NCBI RefSeq assembly: GCF_014218705.1
Contig: NZ_JABBJF010000002.1
Coordinates: 124,001-188,000 of the forward strand
Length of the DNA: 64,000 nt
Source: Kluyvera sichuanensis
GTDB taxonomy: Bacteria > Pseudomonadota > Gammaproteobacteria > Enterobacterales > Enterobacteriaceae
Direction of reading: 5' to 3'
Shown here: positions 17,540 through 26,808 of the stretch, piece by piece
Layout: the number at the start of each line of letters is the position of its first letter
Numbering within the stretch: the first letter of the stretch is position 1
Notes under the pieces: model-generated
The model's input: only the letters and a program-made list of their open reading frames with translations
Database searches by the model: none
Told to the model about the DNA's origin: nothing
Made by a program: the position numbers and the translations under genes

Positions 17540-18898
17540 CTATTTCTGTTGAGCGGGGTGGTCGCTCGCCGGTTCAGCGGCGCCCTGCGGGAAAAGCCGC
17601 TGGCGCAACGTCGGGCCCGTGGGTTTCTCGCTCAACAGGCCGCGCTGTTTCAGCGCCGGTATCACCCAGCGGGCAAAATCCTCGAAGCACCCCGGCGATA
17701 GCCACTGTGCCAGATTAATACCGTCGGTATCGCTGTCGTCGAGCCAGGTTTCAAGCTGCGCCGCCACACTTTCACCGCTGCCAACAAACGTTTTTTGCCG
17801 CCCCAGTCCCTCTTCAGGTTGAAACACCTCGCGTAGCGTTTTGCGCGGCTGCCCTTCTTCACCGGTCACCATTTTAAGCATGGAGCGATTAGAGTTGGTT
17901 TGCTGCCACTCCAGCGGCGCATCCAGCGAATGGCCGGAGAGATCGACCCCAGTGCTGGCACCGTAGTGAATCAACGCTCCCTGCAGATCGTAGTGCGCGC
18001 GGCGTCTGGCAAAGTTCACCTGAGCCTCTTCTTCCGTTGCGCCGGTTATCACCGTCACCGCGCTGATAAACTTTATCGCCCCCGGCGCGCGTCCGTGTTC
18101 CGCCGCCCGCGCTTTAATCGCCGCAACCTGTTTTTTTACGCCGCTGGCATCCAGTCCGGCGACAAACACCACCTCTGCATGCCGCGCGGCAAAATCAATA
18201 CCGCTCGGCGATCCCCCGGCCTGAAAAATCACCGGCGTGCGCTGCGGGCTGGGTTCGGAAAGATGGGCATCGGGCACCGTAAACCAGCGCCCCTTGTGGG
18301 CCACCGGATGAACGCGCTGCGGGTCGGTATAGACCCCGGCCACCTTATCGCGCTTCAGCGCCGCCCGTTCCCACGAATGTTGCCATAGCTTATAGCTGAC
18401 GTTGAGAAACTCATCGGCGCGCTCATAGCGTTCGTCATGGTCCATCTGCTTTTCCAGCCCAAGGTTACGCGCAGCGCTTTCCAGCTGCGAGGTCACCACG
18501 TTCCAGGCGATGCGCCCCTTCGTCAGGTGGTCGAGGGTGGTAAATTTTCGTGCCAGCAGATAGGGCTGTTCATAGGTGGTGGATACCGTCACGCCAAAGC
18601 CCAGTCGTGAGGTGTGCGCCGCCATTGCCGAGACCAGCAGCAGCGGGTCGATAAGCGGCGACTGGATCCCCTGGGCCAGCGACGCCGCCGGACTTCCCTG
18701 CCAGCTATCAATCAGCCCCAGCGCATCGGCGATAAACAGACAGTCAAACCCCTGCTCTTCCAGCAGTTTTGCCAGCTCCACCCAATACGCGATATCGGTA
18801 TAGCGATGGCTGTTGTCCTGCGGGTCGCGCCACATCCCATAGTTAATATGCGAGACCGCCGCCATGGTAAATCCACTGAGAATAATATTCTTACGCAT
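17540..18898 (-). CDS. FMN-dependent LLM monooxygenase of the NtaA/SnaA/DszA family
   Basis: A flavin-dependent luciferase-like monooxygenase of about 452 residues. The family pattern is clear: NIILSGFTMAAVSHINYGMW at the start, LGFGVTVSTTYEQPYLLARK, RIAWNVVTSQLESAARNLGL, DERYERADEFL and PVIFQAGGSPSGIDFAARHAE. These enzymes use FMNH2 from a separate reductase to cut C-S or C-N bonds (nitrilotriacetate, sulfones, S-alkylcysteines). The start at 18898 matches the N-terminus of the paralogue at 24220; in-frame upstream ATG/TTG codons up to 18952 would add a non-family leader. It is divergent from the ABC operon that carries the paralogue, implying shared control. Confidence 0.88.
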   Translation of the reverse strand: MRKNIILSGFTMAAVSHINYGMWRDPQDNSHRYTDIAYWVELAKLLEEQGFDCLFIADALGLIDSWQGSPAASLAQGIQSPLIDPLLLVSAMAAHTSRLGFGVTVSTTYEQPYLLARKFTTLDHLTKGRIAWNVVTSQLESAARNLGLEKQMDHDERYERADEFLNVSYKLWQHSWERAALKRDKVAGVYTDPQRVHPVAHKGRWFTVPDAHLSEPSPQRTPVIFQAGGSPSGIDFAARHAEVVFVAGLDASGVKKQVAAIKARAAEHGRAPGAIKFISAVTVITGATEEEAQVNFARRRAHYDLQGALIHYGASTGVDLSGHSLDAPLEWQQTNSNRSMLKMVTGEEGQPRKTLREVFQPEEGLGRQKTFVGSGESVAAQLETWLDDSDTDGINLAQWLSPGCFEDFARWVIPALKQRGLLSEKPTGPTLRQRLFPQGAAEPASDHPAQQK

Positions 18899-19132
18899 TT
18901 TATTTACCGAAATAAAAAAACTGACCATAAATAAAACCCGGTGCATCGACAATGATTAAATCCGGCATATCAAAGCTAAAAAACGCAAATCAAAAAAAGA
19001 GAAAACAAAATAAGAAATGCGCATTTATTCTCTTTTTTAACCGATGCTAGTATCGCCCTTCAGTCTTGATACCAACATAAAAAATGACTGACTAAATATA
19101 AAAAACACCTGCTTTGCACATCGGACATCGCT
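18899..19132. promoter_or_regulatory. Divergent promoter region of the sulfur-scavenging cluster
   Basis: A 234-nt AT-rich stretch between the minus-strand LLM monooxygenase and the plus-strand substrate-binding protein. It must contain the promoters of both units. Sulfur-starvation genes of this type are usually activated by CysB or Cbl, whose sites are too degenerate to call by eye, and no regulator gene is encoded in the cluster. Confidence 0.5.
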
Positions 19133-20755
19133 ATGAAAAAAAACGAAATTATCGCCGGGATATCGCTATCCCGCCGTAAGTTATTACAGCTCACAGCCGT
19201 TTCTACCACGTTAGTGATGGGATTAGGCATCCCTGCGTTGTCATTTGCCGATGATGCGGATGAAAAGTCGCGCTATGGCAAGACGTTAATTATTGGCCAG
19301 GCACTGGAACCCACTATTTACGATCCCAACCGCCAGTATTCTTATGAAACCTATCGGGTGGATAAACATATTTATGAATCACTGGTCGCGGAAGATTTAT
19401 CCGTCCCGGCAGCGAAAGGTACACCGCCAATTATTCCCGGTCTGGCCACCCGCTGGGAAATTAATGACGATGCGACGGTCTTTACCTTCCATTTACGCGA
19501 CGGGGTGAAATTCCACGACGGCACCGCGTTTGACGCCGAAGCGGTACGCTTTAACGTCCGTCGTTTTACCGATCCGCAGTTTGAGTACTTCGACGCCCGT
19601 TCGCAGGCCACCATGGCGCAGGTTTATCACGATCTGAAGGCCATTGAGGTCGTTGACCCACTCACCGTGCGCTACACCTTTAACCAACCGTTCCCGGATT
19701 TCCTGCGTTTCCTGCCGCAGGGCAACTGGGTGTCCGGCATCTTCAGCCCCGCGGCCCTCCAGAAATGGGGACAGGACGGACTGGCGGATCACCCCACCGG
19801 TACCGGGCCTTACCGCTTTGTGCTGCGGGTGCGTAACGATCGTACCGAACTGGTGCGCAATGACGGCTGGTGGGGCAAAAAACCCTATATGGAACGGCTG
19901 ATTTTCCGCCCTATCCTCGACGGCAGCACCGGCGTGAGCGCCCTGCAATCGGGCCAGGTCGATATTCTCTCCCGCACGCCAACCGACGCCGTCGATCTGC
20001 TGTCGCAAAGCGGCTACACGGTGCATGACAGTACCGAAGCCAACCAGCTGTTCCTCGGCTGGAACTTCGCCAATAAGTACACCAGCCAGTTGGCGGTACG
20101 TCAGGCAGTGATTAAAGCCATCAACCGTGAGGAACTCGTGAAATCGCTGTTGAACGGCCACGCGGTGGCGAGCTACAGCATTCTCAACCGTTCCAACGAA
20201 GCATTCCTGGCATCGCAACAAGACTACGCGTACGACCCGGAAGGGGCCAAAAAGCTGCTGGCCGATGCGGGCTTCAAACCGGGTGAAGTCAGCTTTACCA
20301 TCATCACCTACGACCAGAATCAGCCGGTTATCGAGTGGATCCAACGCGATCTCAGCAAAGTGGGCATTACCGTGAAGGTGGTCTCACAGGAGTGGATAAC
20401 CTACAGCTCGCATCTGGCGAATCTGGCGGACGACACCGGGCTGTTCACCATGGAGTGGGGGCTGATTAGCCCGCAATGGCTCAACGTCGCCTGGAAAAAC
20501 TATGTGGTTTCGCGCGGCAAAGGCGAGAAGGTGATTACTGGCGTCGCGCCGCTGATTGCGCAGGCGAGCGTCACCACCGACAAACCAAAAGCGCTGGCGC
20601 TGTGGCACCAGGTCAACCAGCAGTTCCAGCAACAGGCGGCGTTTGTCCCGCTGCTGGAGCTTAACCGCGTGTTTACCACCTCACCGGCCGTACAGGGCTT
20701 TAACGTTCCGGCGCAGAACTTCTACGACCTGACCCAAGTGTGGTTGAAACCATGA
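19133..20755 (+). CDS. Family 5 ABC substrate-binding protein with a Tat-type signal, importer A
   Basis: A 540-residue periplasmic binding protein of the DppA/OppA/NikA family, first gene of a large operon. The signal peptide has a twin-arginine motif (SRRKLLQL at about 13-20) followed by a hydrophobic stretch and cleavage near SFA-DD, so export may be by Tat rather than Sec. Family motifs include GTGPYRFV, LIFRPILDGSTGVSALQSGQVDI and RQAVIKAINREELVKSLL. It should deliver its ligand to the two permeases encoded directly downstream. The ligand is unknown; the neighbouring oxygenases point to an organosulfur or modified amino-acid compound. Confidence 0.88.
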   Translation: MKKNEIIAGISLSRRKLLQLTAVSTTLVMGLGIPALSFADDADEKSRYGKTLIIGQALEPTIYDPNRQYSYETYRVDKHIYESLVAEDLSVPAAKGTPPIIPGLATRWEINDDATVFTFHLRDGVKFHDGTAFDAEAVRFNVRRFTDPQFEYFDARSQATMAQVYHDLKAIEVVDPLTVRYTFNQPFPDFLRFLPQGNWVSGIFSPAALQKWGQDGLADHPTGTGPYRFVLRVRNDRTELVRNDGWWGKKPYMERLIFRPILDGSTGVSALQSGQVDILSRTPTDAVDLLSQSGYTVHDSTEANQLFLGWNFANKYTSQLAVRQAVIKAINREELVKSLLNGHAVASYSILNRSNEAFLASQQDYAYDPEGAKKLLADAGFKPGEVSFTIITYDQNQPVIEWIQRDLSKVGITVKVVSQEWITYSSHLANLADDTGLFTMEWGLISPQWLNVAWKNYVVSRGKGEKVITGVAPLIAQASVTTDKPKALALWHQVNQQFQQQAAFVPLLELNRVFTTSPAVQGFNVPAQNFYDLTQVWLKP

Positions 20756-21705
20756 CCCGCCTGCTGTTGCTGCGGCTTGCGCAGACGGTGCCGCTGCTGT
20801 TTTTGATCTCGCTGCTGGTGTTTCTGATTGCCAAGCTGGTGCCCGGCGACCCGATCGCCAACGCGCTGGCCGGTCAGCTCTCCACCGAGGCCATCGAGCA
20901 GATTCGTCACGTCTACGGGCTGGATAAACCCGCAGCAGTGCAATATCTGCTGTGGGTGAAAAACCTGTTTAGCGGCGACTGGGGGATGTCGCTCACCATG
21001 CGCACACCGGTCGCCGACGTGCTCGGCGGGGCATTTGCTAACACGGTTATCCTGACCGTTGCCGCCGTGCTGCTGTGCCTGATCCCCGGCGTGATTATCG
21101 GCGTGGTATGCGGGCTATGGCAGGGAACGCGCCGCGACCGTTTGGTGATGCTGGTGGTTCAGCTCGCCCACAACGTGCCTATCTTCTGGCTGGCGGTGTT
21201 TTTCATCTGGCTATTTGCCGTCAAGCTGCACTGGTTCCCGGTATCCGGCATGTATGACATGCGCGGAGACCGGGGCATTACCGACCTGTTGCATCACCTG
21301 TTTTTACCGGCCCTGTCGACGGCGCTGATTTCGATGCTGATCCTCGCCCGTCAGGTACGCAACAGCGTTATCGGGATTATGCAGGCCGACTATATCCGCA
21401 CCTACCGGGCGCTCGGCTACTCCACGCCCCGCCTGCTGTGGCGTCACTTGGGTCGCAACCTGCTGGCACCTATCATCAGCATTACCGGCTTACAAATTGG
21501 CTACCTGCTCAGCGGCGTGATTTTTATCGAGAAGATCTTCGCCTGGCCGGGGATTGGCACGCAGCTGTATAACGCGGCGGCAGGTCAGGATTACCCCACC
21601 ATCCAGACCGGCGTGATGCTGATCGCCGCCTGCTTCCTCGCCGTTAACCTGATAAGCGACGTCCTACAGGACTGGCTGGATCCCCGCCACGAAGGAGCCC
21701 GTTAA
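20752..21705 (+). CDS. DppB-like ABC permease, importer A
   Basis: A 317-residue inner-membrane permease with six predicted helices and the conserved N-terminal segment (LIAKLVPGDPIANALAG). The cytoplasmic coupling loop appears as YIRTYRALGYSTPRLLWRHLGRN. The start at 20752 overlaps the stop of the binding-protein gene by ATGA; a longer frame from 20740 would begin inside that gene. It is paired with the DppC-like permease starting 2 nt downstream. Confidence 0.9.
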   Translation: MTRLLLLRLAQTVPLLFLISLLVFLIAKLVPGDPIANALAGQLSTEAIEQIRHVYGLDKPAAVQYLLWVKNLFSGDWGMSLTMRTPVADVLGGAFANTVILTVAAVLLCLIPGVIIGVVCGLWQGTRRDRLVMLVVQLAHNVPIFWLAVFFIWLFAVKLHWFPVSGMYDMRGDRGITDLLHHLFLPALSTALISMLILARQVRNSVIGIMQADYIRTYRALGYSTPRLLWRHLGRNLLAPIISITGLQIGYLLSGVIFIEKIFAWPGIGTQLYNAAAGQDYPTIQTGVMLIAACFLAVNLISDVLQDWLDPRHEGAR

Positions 21706-21707
21706 TC

Positions 21708-22544
21708 ATGACAATTTCAACGTTCCTGCGTCGGCTCTCCCGACACGGGCTGGCGCTGCTCGGCCTGGGGATTTTTCTGGCCGCCGTGGCGCTGTCGCTC
21801 GCTGCGCCGTGGGTTGCGCCCTATGACCCCCTGGCGGCGTTCGACGGGCTGCGCCTTGCGCCGCCGGGCACGCCGGGACACCTGCTGGGTCTTGATAATC
21901 AGGGGCACGATATCACCAGCCGCCTGATTTGGGGTGGGCGCACCATTCTCGCCGCTTCGGTGCTACCGATAGTCTTTGCCGCGCTGGTCAGCCTGGCGCT
22001 CGGCCTGCTGGCGGGCTTTCGCGCCTCGGCCTTCTCCGAGCTGATTATGCGCACCATGGACATGCTGTTCGCCTTCCCGATGGTGCTGCTGGCGATTGGT
22101 CTGTCGGCGGTACTGGGCAGCGGCTATCCCACGCTCATCATCACCCTGATTTGCAGCGTGATCCCCTACCTCACCCGCGTGGTCTATCGCGACACCCGCA
22201 CTGAGGTGGCGAAAGAGTACGTCGAAGCGCTGCGTGCGCAGGGGGCGAGCAACCGCGACATCCTGTTTCGCGAAATCTTACCCAACGTCGCCACCCCGCT
22301 GCTGGTGTACACCACCTCGCTGCTCGGCGGCATGGTGGTGTTCCTCGCCGGGCTGAGTTTCCTGGGGCTTGGCGTCCAGCCGCCGCAGGCTGACTGGGGG
22401 CGAATGGTAGGCGAAGGCGCACAGATGATGATCTTCGGCTCGCCCCATATCGCAACCGCGCCTGCCGTCGCGATTGTCCTGCTGTCGCTGGCGTTTAACT
22501 GGTTAGGAGATGGCCTGCGCGATCTCCTCGATCCTTATCAGTAA
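21708..22544 (+). CDS. DppC-like ABC permease, importer A
   Basis: A 278-residue membrane permease of the DppC/OppC type: one N-terminal helix, the APPGTPGHLLGLDNQGHDITSR periplasmic segment typical of this class, then five helices with the coupling loop EYVEALRAQGASNRDILFREILPN and the LSFLGLGVQPPQADWGRMV motif. It follows the DppB-like gene with 2 nt between and has AGGAGCC upstream. It forms the second half of the channel for importer A. Confidence 0.91.
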   Translation: MTISTFLRRLSRHGLALLGLGIFLAAVALSLAAPWVAPYDPLAAFDGLRLAPPGTPGHLLGLDNQGHDITSRLIWGGRTILAASVLPIVFAALVSLALGLLAGFRASAFSELIMRTMDMLFAFPMVLLAIGLSAVLGSGYPTLIITLICSVIPYLTRVVYRDTRTEVAKEYVEALRAQGASNRDILFREILPNVATPLLVYTTSLLGGMVVFLAGLSFLGLGVQPPQADWGRMVGEGAQMMIFGSPHIATAPAVAIVLLSLAFNWLGDGLRDLLDPYQ

Positions 22545-22556
22545 GGAGAGACGACA

Positions 22557-24197
22557 ATGAGCCTATTAACCCTTTCCCACCTGAACGTGCTGTTCCATCA
22601 GCAGAACGTGCAGGCGGTCGACGATATTTCACTGACCATTGCGCCCGGCGAAGTGCTGGCGTTGGCGGGCGAGTCCGGCTCTGGCAAGAGCGTGACGGCG
22701 GCGGCGATCCTCGGTCTGCTCCCGGCCTCGCAGGTGACGGTCAGCGGCAGCATCACCTTTGATGGCCAGCCGCTGTTGCATCAGTCCACCACGCGGCTAA
22801 ACCGCCTGCGCGGCCACGAGATAGCGATGGTGTTTCAGAACTCGCTCTCGACCCTCGACCCGTCGTGGCGCATCGGCAAACAGCTTCAGCACAACCTGAA
22901 ACGCCTGCATCCGGAGCTTGGCCGCACCGCGCTGCGCGAAGCCGCGCTGGCGTGGCTCACGCGGATGAAAATCGGTGAGCCGGAGCAGGTGATGTCGCGC
23001 TTCCCGCACCAGCTCTCCGGCGGGATGCGCCAGCGGGTGCTGATCGCGCTGGCGGCGATGTGCCGCCCTCGCCTGCTGATTGCCGACGAACCGACCACGG
23101 CGCTGGATGCCACCGTGCAGCGCGAGGTGCTGCAACTGCTCAAAGCGCTGTGCCAACAGCAGCAAATGGCGATGCTGATTATCACCCACGATTTCGGCGT
23201 CGTCGCCGAACTCAGCGACCGCGTGGCGGTCATGCGGCAGGGGAAAATCATCGAGAGCAACGCCACGAAGGCGCTGATCGCCGCACCTCAGCACCCTTAT
23301 ACCCAATCGCTGCTGGCGGCGGTGCCTTATCCTAGCGCCGATCCGGTGCTCACCCCGCGCGCTGAAGGTACGCCGCTGCTGCAAGCTTGTAATCTGGGGC
23401 GCGATTTCTGGCGCCGGGAAACCGCCGGCTGGTGGCCGAAAAAAGTCGCGACCACGGTGGTGGACGGCGTCAATCTCGACGTCGCGCGCGGTGAGATTGT
23501 CGGCATTATCGGCGAATCGGGTTCTGGAAAATCCACGCTGGCGCGCCTTCTGGCGCAGCTGATACCCGCCAACCGGGGCGAGCTACGCCTGGCGGGCAAC
23601 GTAGTGGACGACAGTCACCCGGCCTCGGTTGCCGCGCTGCGCCGCCAGCTACAGTGCGTTTTTCAGGATAGCCTCGCGTCGTTTAACCCGCGCCTGACGC
23701 TGGAAGAGCAGCTGGTGCGTCCGCAGTTTCGCCTGGGAACGGTAGCAGACCGCCCGCAGGCCATCGCGCGGGCGGCGGCGCTATTTGCAGAAGTGGGTCT
23801 GGATACCGCGCTGCTGCAGCGCTTCCCCCATCAGCTTTCCGGCGGCCAGCGCCAGCGCGCCAATATCGCCCGAGCGCTGGTGGTTAACCCCAGCATTCTG
23901 CTGCTGGATGAACCTACCTCCGCGCTGGACCTCACGGTTCAGGCGCAGGTCATGACCCTCTTAACCCGGATGCACCAGCAGCATGCGCTGACCTGTCTGT
24001 TTATCAGCCATAACCTCGCGCTGGTGTCGCAGTTCTGCCAGCGCATCGTGGTCATGGCGCACGGCGTCGTGGTGGACGATTTCGCGCGCCACGAGCTGTA
24101 CGCCGCCGACCGCCATCCGGTCACCCAGCAGCTGCTGGACGCCAACTATCTGCTGCCATCCGGTAACGCAGATACAGCGTTAAAACGTTTTGCCTGA
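22557..24197 (+). CDS. Dual ABC ATPase (DppD-DppF fusion type), importer A
   Basis: A 546-residue protein with two complete ABC ATPase domains in tandem, the GsiA/YejF arrangement in which the DppD and DppF functions are fused. Domain 1 (about 1-260) shows [19 protein letters not shown] and LLIADEP; domain 2 (about 290-530) shows [25 protein letters not shown] and LLLDEP. It energises the two permeases just upstream. All catalytic motifs are intact in both halves. Confidence 0.92.
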   Translation: MSLLTLSHLNVLFHQQNVQAVDDISLTIAPGEVLALAGESGSGKSVTAAAILGLLPASQVTVSGSITFDGQPLLHQSTTRLNRLRGHEIAMVFQNSLSTLDPSWRIGKQLQHNLKRLHPELGRTALREAALAWLTRMKIGEPEQVMSRFPHQLSGGMRQRVLIALAAMCRPRLLIADEPTTALDATVQREVLQLLKALCQQQQMAMLIITHDFGVVAELSDRVAVMRQGKIIESNATKALIAAPQHPYTQSLLAAVPYPSADPVLTPRAEGTPLLQACNLGRDFWRRETAGWWPKKVATTVVDGVNLDVARGEIVGIIGESGSGKSTLARLLAQLIPANRGELRLAGNVVDDSHPASVAALRRQLQCVFQDSLASFNPRLTLEEQLVRPQFRLGTVADRPQAIARAAALFAEVGLDTALLQRFPHQLSGGQRQRANIARALVVNPSILLLDEPTSALDLTVQAQVMTLLTRMHQQHALTCLFISHNLALVSQFCQRIVVMAHGVVVDDFARHELYAADRHPVTQQLLDANYLLPSGNADTALKRFA

Positions 24198-24219
24198 CCC
24201 ATTTGACTAAGGACGCACT

Positions 24220-25626
24220 ATGACAAGCGCCAAAAAACAGTTGTTATTCAACGGATTTATGATGAACGTCGTCGGCCACGTTTCCGCTGGGCTGTGGCGA
24301 CATCCGGACGATCGCGCAAGCGAGTACACCACTCTCGACTACTGGCTGCATATCGCCCGACTGCTGGACGACGCCGGATTTGACGCCATGTTTATCGCCG
24401 ATGCGCTGGGGCAGATTGACGTCTATCAGGGCAAGCCCGACGCGGCGCTGCGTACCGCCGCGCAGTCGCCGGTCAACGATCCTTTGCTGCTGGTTTCAGC
24501 GATGGCCGCCGCCACGCGTCAGTTAGGCTTTGGTATAACGCTCTCGACCACCTATGAGCATCCGTATCTGCTGGCTCGCAAATTCACCACCCTTGATCAC
24601 CTGACCAAAGGCCGGGTGGCGTGGAACATTGTCACCTCGGTGCTGGAATCCGCCGCCCGTAACCTCGGGCTGGAAAAACAGATGGATCATGACGAGCGCT
24701 ATGAACGCGCGCAGGAGTTTCTTGAGGTCACCTACAAGCTGTGGGAAGGCTCATGGGAAGACGATGCCGTCCGCCGCGACCGCCACGCTGGAGTCTATAC
24801 CGACCCGAGCAAAGTGCACCCTATCCGCCACCAGGGGCGCTGGTTTACGGTGCCGGATGCGCACCTCTCCGAGCCTAGCCCGCAGCGTACGCCGGTGCTA
24901 TTCCAGGCGGGCACCTCCGATCGCGGTCGCCTGTTTGCCGCGCAGAATGCCGAAGTGGTGTTTCTCGGCGGCACCACGCCGCAGGCTATCGCCCAGAACA
25001 TCGATAAAATTCGCACCCTGGCGCATCAACAGGGACGCGCCGCTGACGCCATTCGCTTTATTACCGCCATTAGCGTGGTGGTCGACGACGATGACGACAA
25101 GGCACACGCCAAATTCCAGGATTACCTCAGCTACGCCAGCCAGGAAGCCGCGCTGGCGCTGTTCTCCGCCTGGACCGGGGTGGACTGGTCCGGCTGGGCG
25201 CTGGATGAACCGCTCAAATATATCGAAACCAACGCCAGCCGCTCGGCGCTGGCCGGGCTGACCCGCATCGATGCCGAACGTCAGTGGACGGTGGGTGACA
25301 TCAGTCGCTATATCGCCATCGGCGGCATTCACCCAACGCTGGTCGGCAGCCCGCAGACCGTGGCCGACGCACTGGAGGCATTTGCCGATGCATCCGGCGT
25401 CGACGGTTTCAACCTCGCCTACGCCATCAGCCCCGGCAGCTTTGAAGACTTTGTCCGCTGGGTGGTGCCTGAGCTACAGGCGCGCGGGCGCATGCGTCGT
25501 GCCGACGGTGCGGCGCTCACCCTGCGCGAACGTTTACAGGGCGAGGGGCAGATAAAACTGCGCGACGATCACCCCGGTACCCAATTCCGCCATCTCGATA
25601 CCCACTACGTGGCGGAGGCGAAATGA
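24220..25626 (+). CDS. FMN-dependent LLM monooxygenase, NtaA/SnaA/DszA family, paralogue 2
   Basis: A 468-residue luciferase-like flavin monooxygenase and close paralogue of the divergent gene at 17540-18898; both share the blocks IADALG, DPLLLVSAMAA, LARKFTTLDHLTKGR, ESAARNLGLEKQMDHDERYE and GRWFTVPDAHLSEPSPQRTP. Presence of two copies in one cluster suggests related but not identical substrates. It sits inside the operon between importer A and an SsuD-like gene, overlapping the latter by ATGA at 25623. No flavin reductase is encoded in the cluster, so FMNH2 must come from elsewhere (for example SsuE). Confidence 0.89.
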   Translation: MTSAKKQLLFNGFMMNVVGHVSAGLWRHPDDRASEYTTLDYWLHIARLLDDAGFDAMFIADALGQIDVYQGKPDAALRTAAQSPVNDPLLLVSAMAAATRQLGFGITLSTTYEHPYLLARKFTTLDHLTKGRVAWNIVTSVLESAARNLGLEKQMDHDERYERAQEFLEVTYKLWEGSWEDDAVRRDRHAGVYTDPSKVHPIRHQGRWFTVPDAHLSEPSPQRTPVLFQAGTSDRGRLFAAQNAEVVFLGGTTPQAIAQNIDKIRTLAHQQGRAADAIRFITAISVVVDDDDDKAHAKFQDYLSYASQEAALALFSAWTGVDWSGWALDEPLKYIETNASRSALAGLTRIDAERQWTVGDISRYIAIGGIHPTLVGSPQTVADALEAFADASGVDGFNLAYAISPGSFEDFVRWVVPELQARGRMRRADGAALTLRERLQGEGQIKLRDDHPGTQFRHLDTHYVAEAK

Positions 25627-26765
25627 GCATTCACCTGCATTGGTATCTGCCAACGAACGGCGACAGCCGGGGGATCGTTGGCGCGGGCGACGACTCGCAG
25701 CACATCAGCGGCATCGGCGGTCAGTTCCGCCCGGCGACGCTCGATTATCTGACCGATATCGCCCGCAGCGCTGAACGGCTGGGCTTTGAAGGCGTGCTCA
25801 CCCCCACCGGTAGCTGGTGTGAAGATGCCTGGCTCTCCACCATGGCCATCAGCCAGCACACCGAACGGCTGAAATTTATCGTCGCGTTCCGCCCCGGCTT
25901 TATCTCGCCAACGCTTGCCGCACACCAGGCCGCCAGCTTCCAGCGCCTGACCGAAGGACGGTTGATGATCAATATCGTCACCGGCGGCGACCCGGTCGAG
26001 CAGCGCCGCTATGGCGACAGGCTGGATCACGACCAGCGCTACGCCCGTAGCGGCGAGTTTATTGCCGCCTTTAAAGGCGTTAGCCATGCTCGGAATAACG
26101 GCCAGCCGTTCGACTTTCACGGCGAACACTATCAGCTGGAACAGGCCACCCTGCTGCCCTCGCCGTGGCCCGTCCCTCCGGTCTTTTTCGGCGGTTCCAG
26201 CCCGGCGGCACAACAGGTTGCCGCCGCGCAGGCGGATACCTGGATTAGCTGGGGTGAACCGCCCGAGCAGGTCGCCCCGCAGCTGGACACCGTGCGGGCG
26301 CTGGCCCGCGCTCAGGGTCGCACACCGAGCTTCGGCATTCGTTTTCACGTCATCAGCCGGGATACCGAAGAGGAGGCCTGGCGTGAAGCGGCGCGACTGC
26401 TGAACGGCATTACGCCGGAGCGCATCCGCAGTGCGCAAACCCTACTGGGACGCACCGAATCCGTCGGTCAAAAGCGGATGAGCGCGCTGCTGGACGATAT
26501 TTCTGCCGAGCAGGTGAACCCAGAGAACGTTCGCCTGCTGGAGATTGCGCCCAACATCTGGAGCGGCTACGGGCTGGTGCGCGGCGGCGTCGGTACCGCC
26601 ATTGTCGGCAGCCATCAGCAGGTGGCGGAGAAGATCCAGGCCTTCCACAACATGGGCATTGCGCACTTTATTTTATCCGGTCAGCCGCACCTTGAAGAGG
26701 CTTACTGGTTTGCCGAGGGCGCAGGAGCCCTGCTACGCCGCAGCGGATTGCTGGCAACACCGTAA
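25623..26765 (+). CDS. SsuD-like FMN-dependent alkanesulfonate-type monooxygenase
   Basis: A 380-residue member of the LLM family nearest to alkanesulfonate monooxygenase SsuD: IHLHWYLPTNGDSRGIV at the start, LTPTGSWCEDAWLSTMA, LKFIVAFRPGFISPTLAAHQ, MINIVTGGDPVEQRRYGD and PVFFGGSSPAAQQVAA. Such enzymes use FMNH2 and O2 to release sulfite from sulfonates. It is translationally coupled to the NtaA/DszA-type gene. It is not ssuD itself: no ssuE, ssuA, ssuC or ssuB adjoin it, so I leave the symbol blank. Confidence 0.9.
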   Translation: MSIHLHWYLPTNGDSRGIVGAGDDSQHISGIGGQFRPATLDYLTDIARSAERLGFEGVLTPTGSWCEDAWLSTMAISQHTERLKFIVAFRPGFISPTLAAHQAASFQRLTEGRLMINIVTGGDPVEQRRYGDRLDHDQRYARSGEFIAAFKGVSHARNNGQPFDFHGEHYQLEQATLLPSPWPVPPVFFGGSSPAAQQVAAAQADTWISWGEPPEQVAPQLDTVRALARAQGRTPSFGIRFHVISRDTEEEAWREAARLLNGITPERIRSAQTLLGRTESVGQKRMSALLDDISAEQVNPENVRLLEIAPNIWSGYGLVRGGVGTAIVGSHQQVAEKIQAFHNMGIAHFILSGQPHLEEAYWFAEGAGALLRRSGLLATP

Positions 26766-26808
26766 TTAACCATAAAAACATCGCAAACAAGCACTCAGGA
26801 GAGAAACC

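Noticed and set aside
25623-26765. Calling the SsuD-like gene ssuD
   Set aside because: The usual ssuEADCB neighbours are missing and it lies in a different type of operon, so orthology is not supported.
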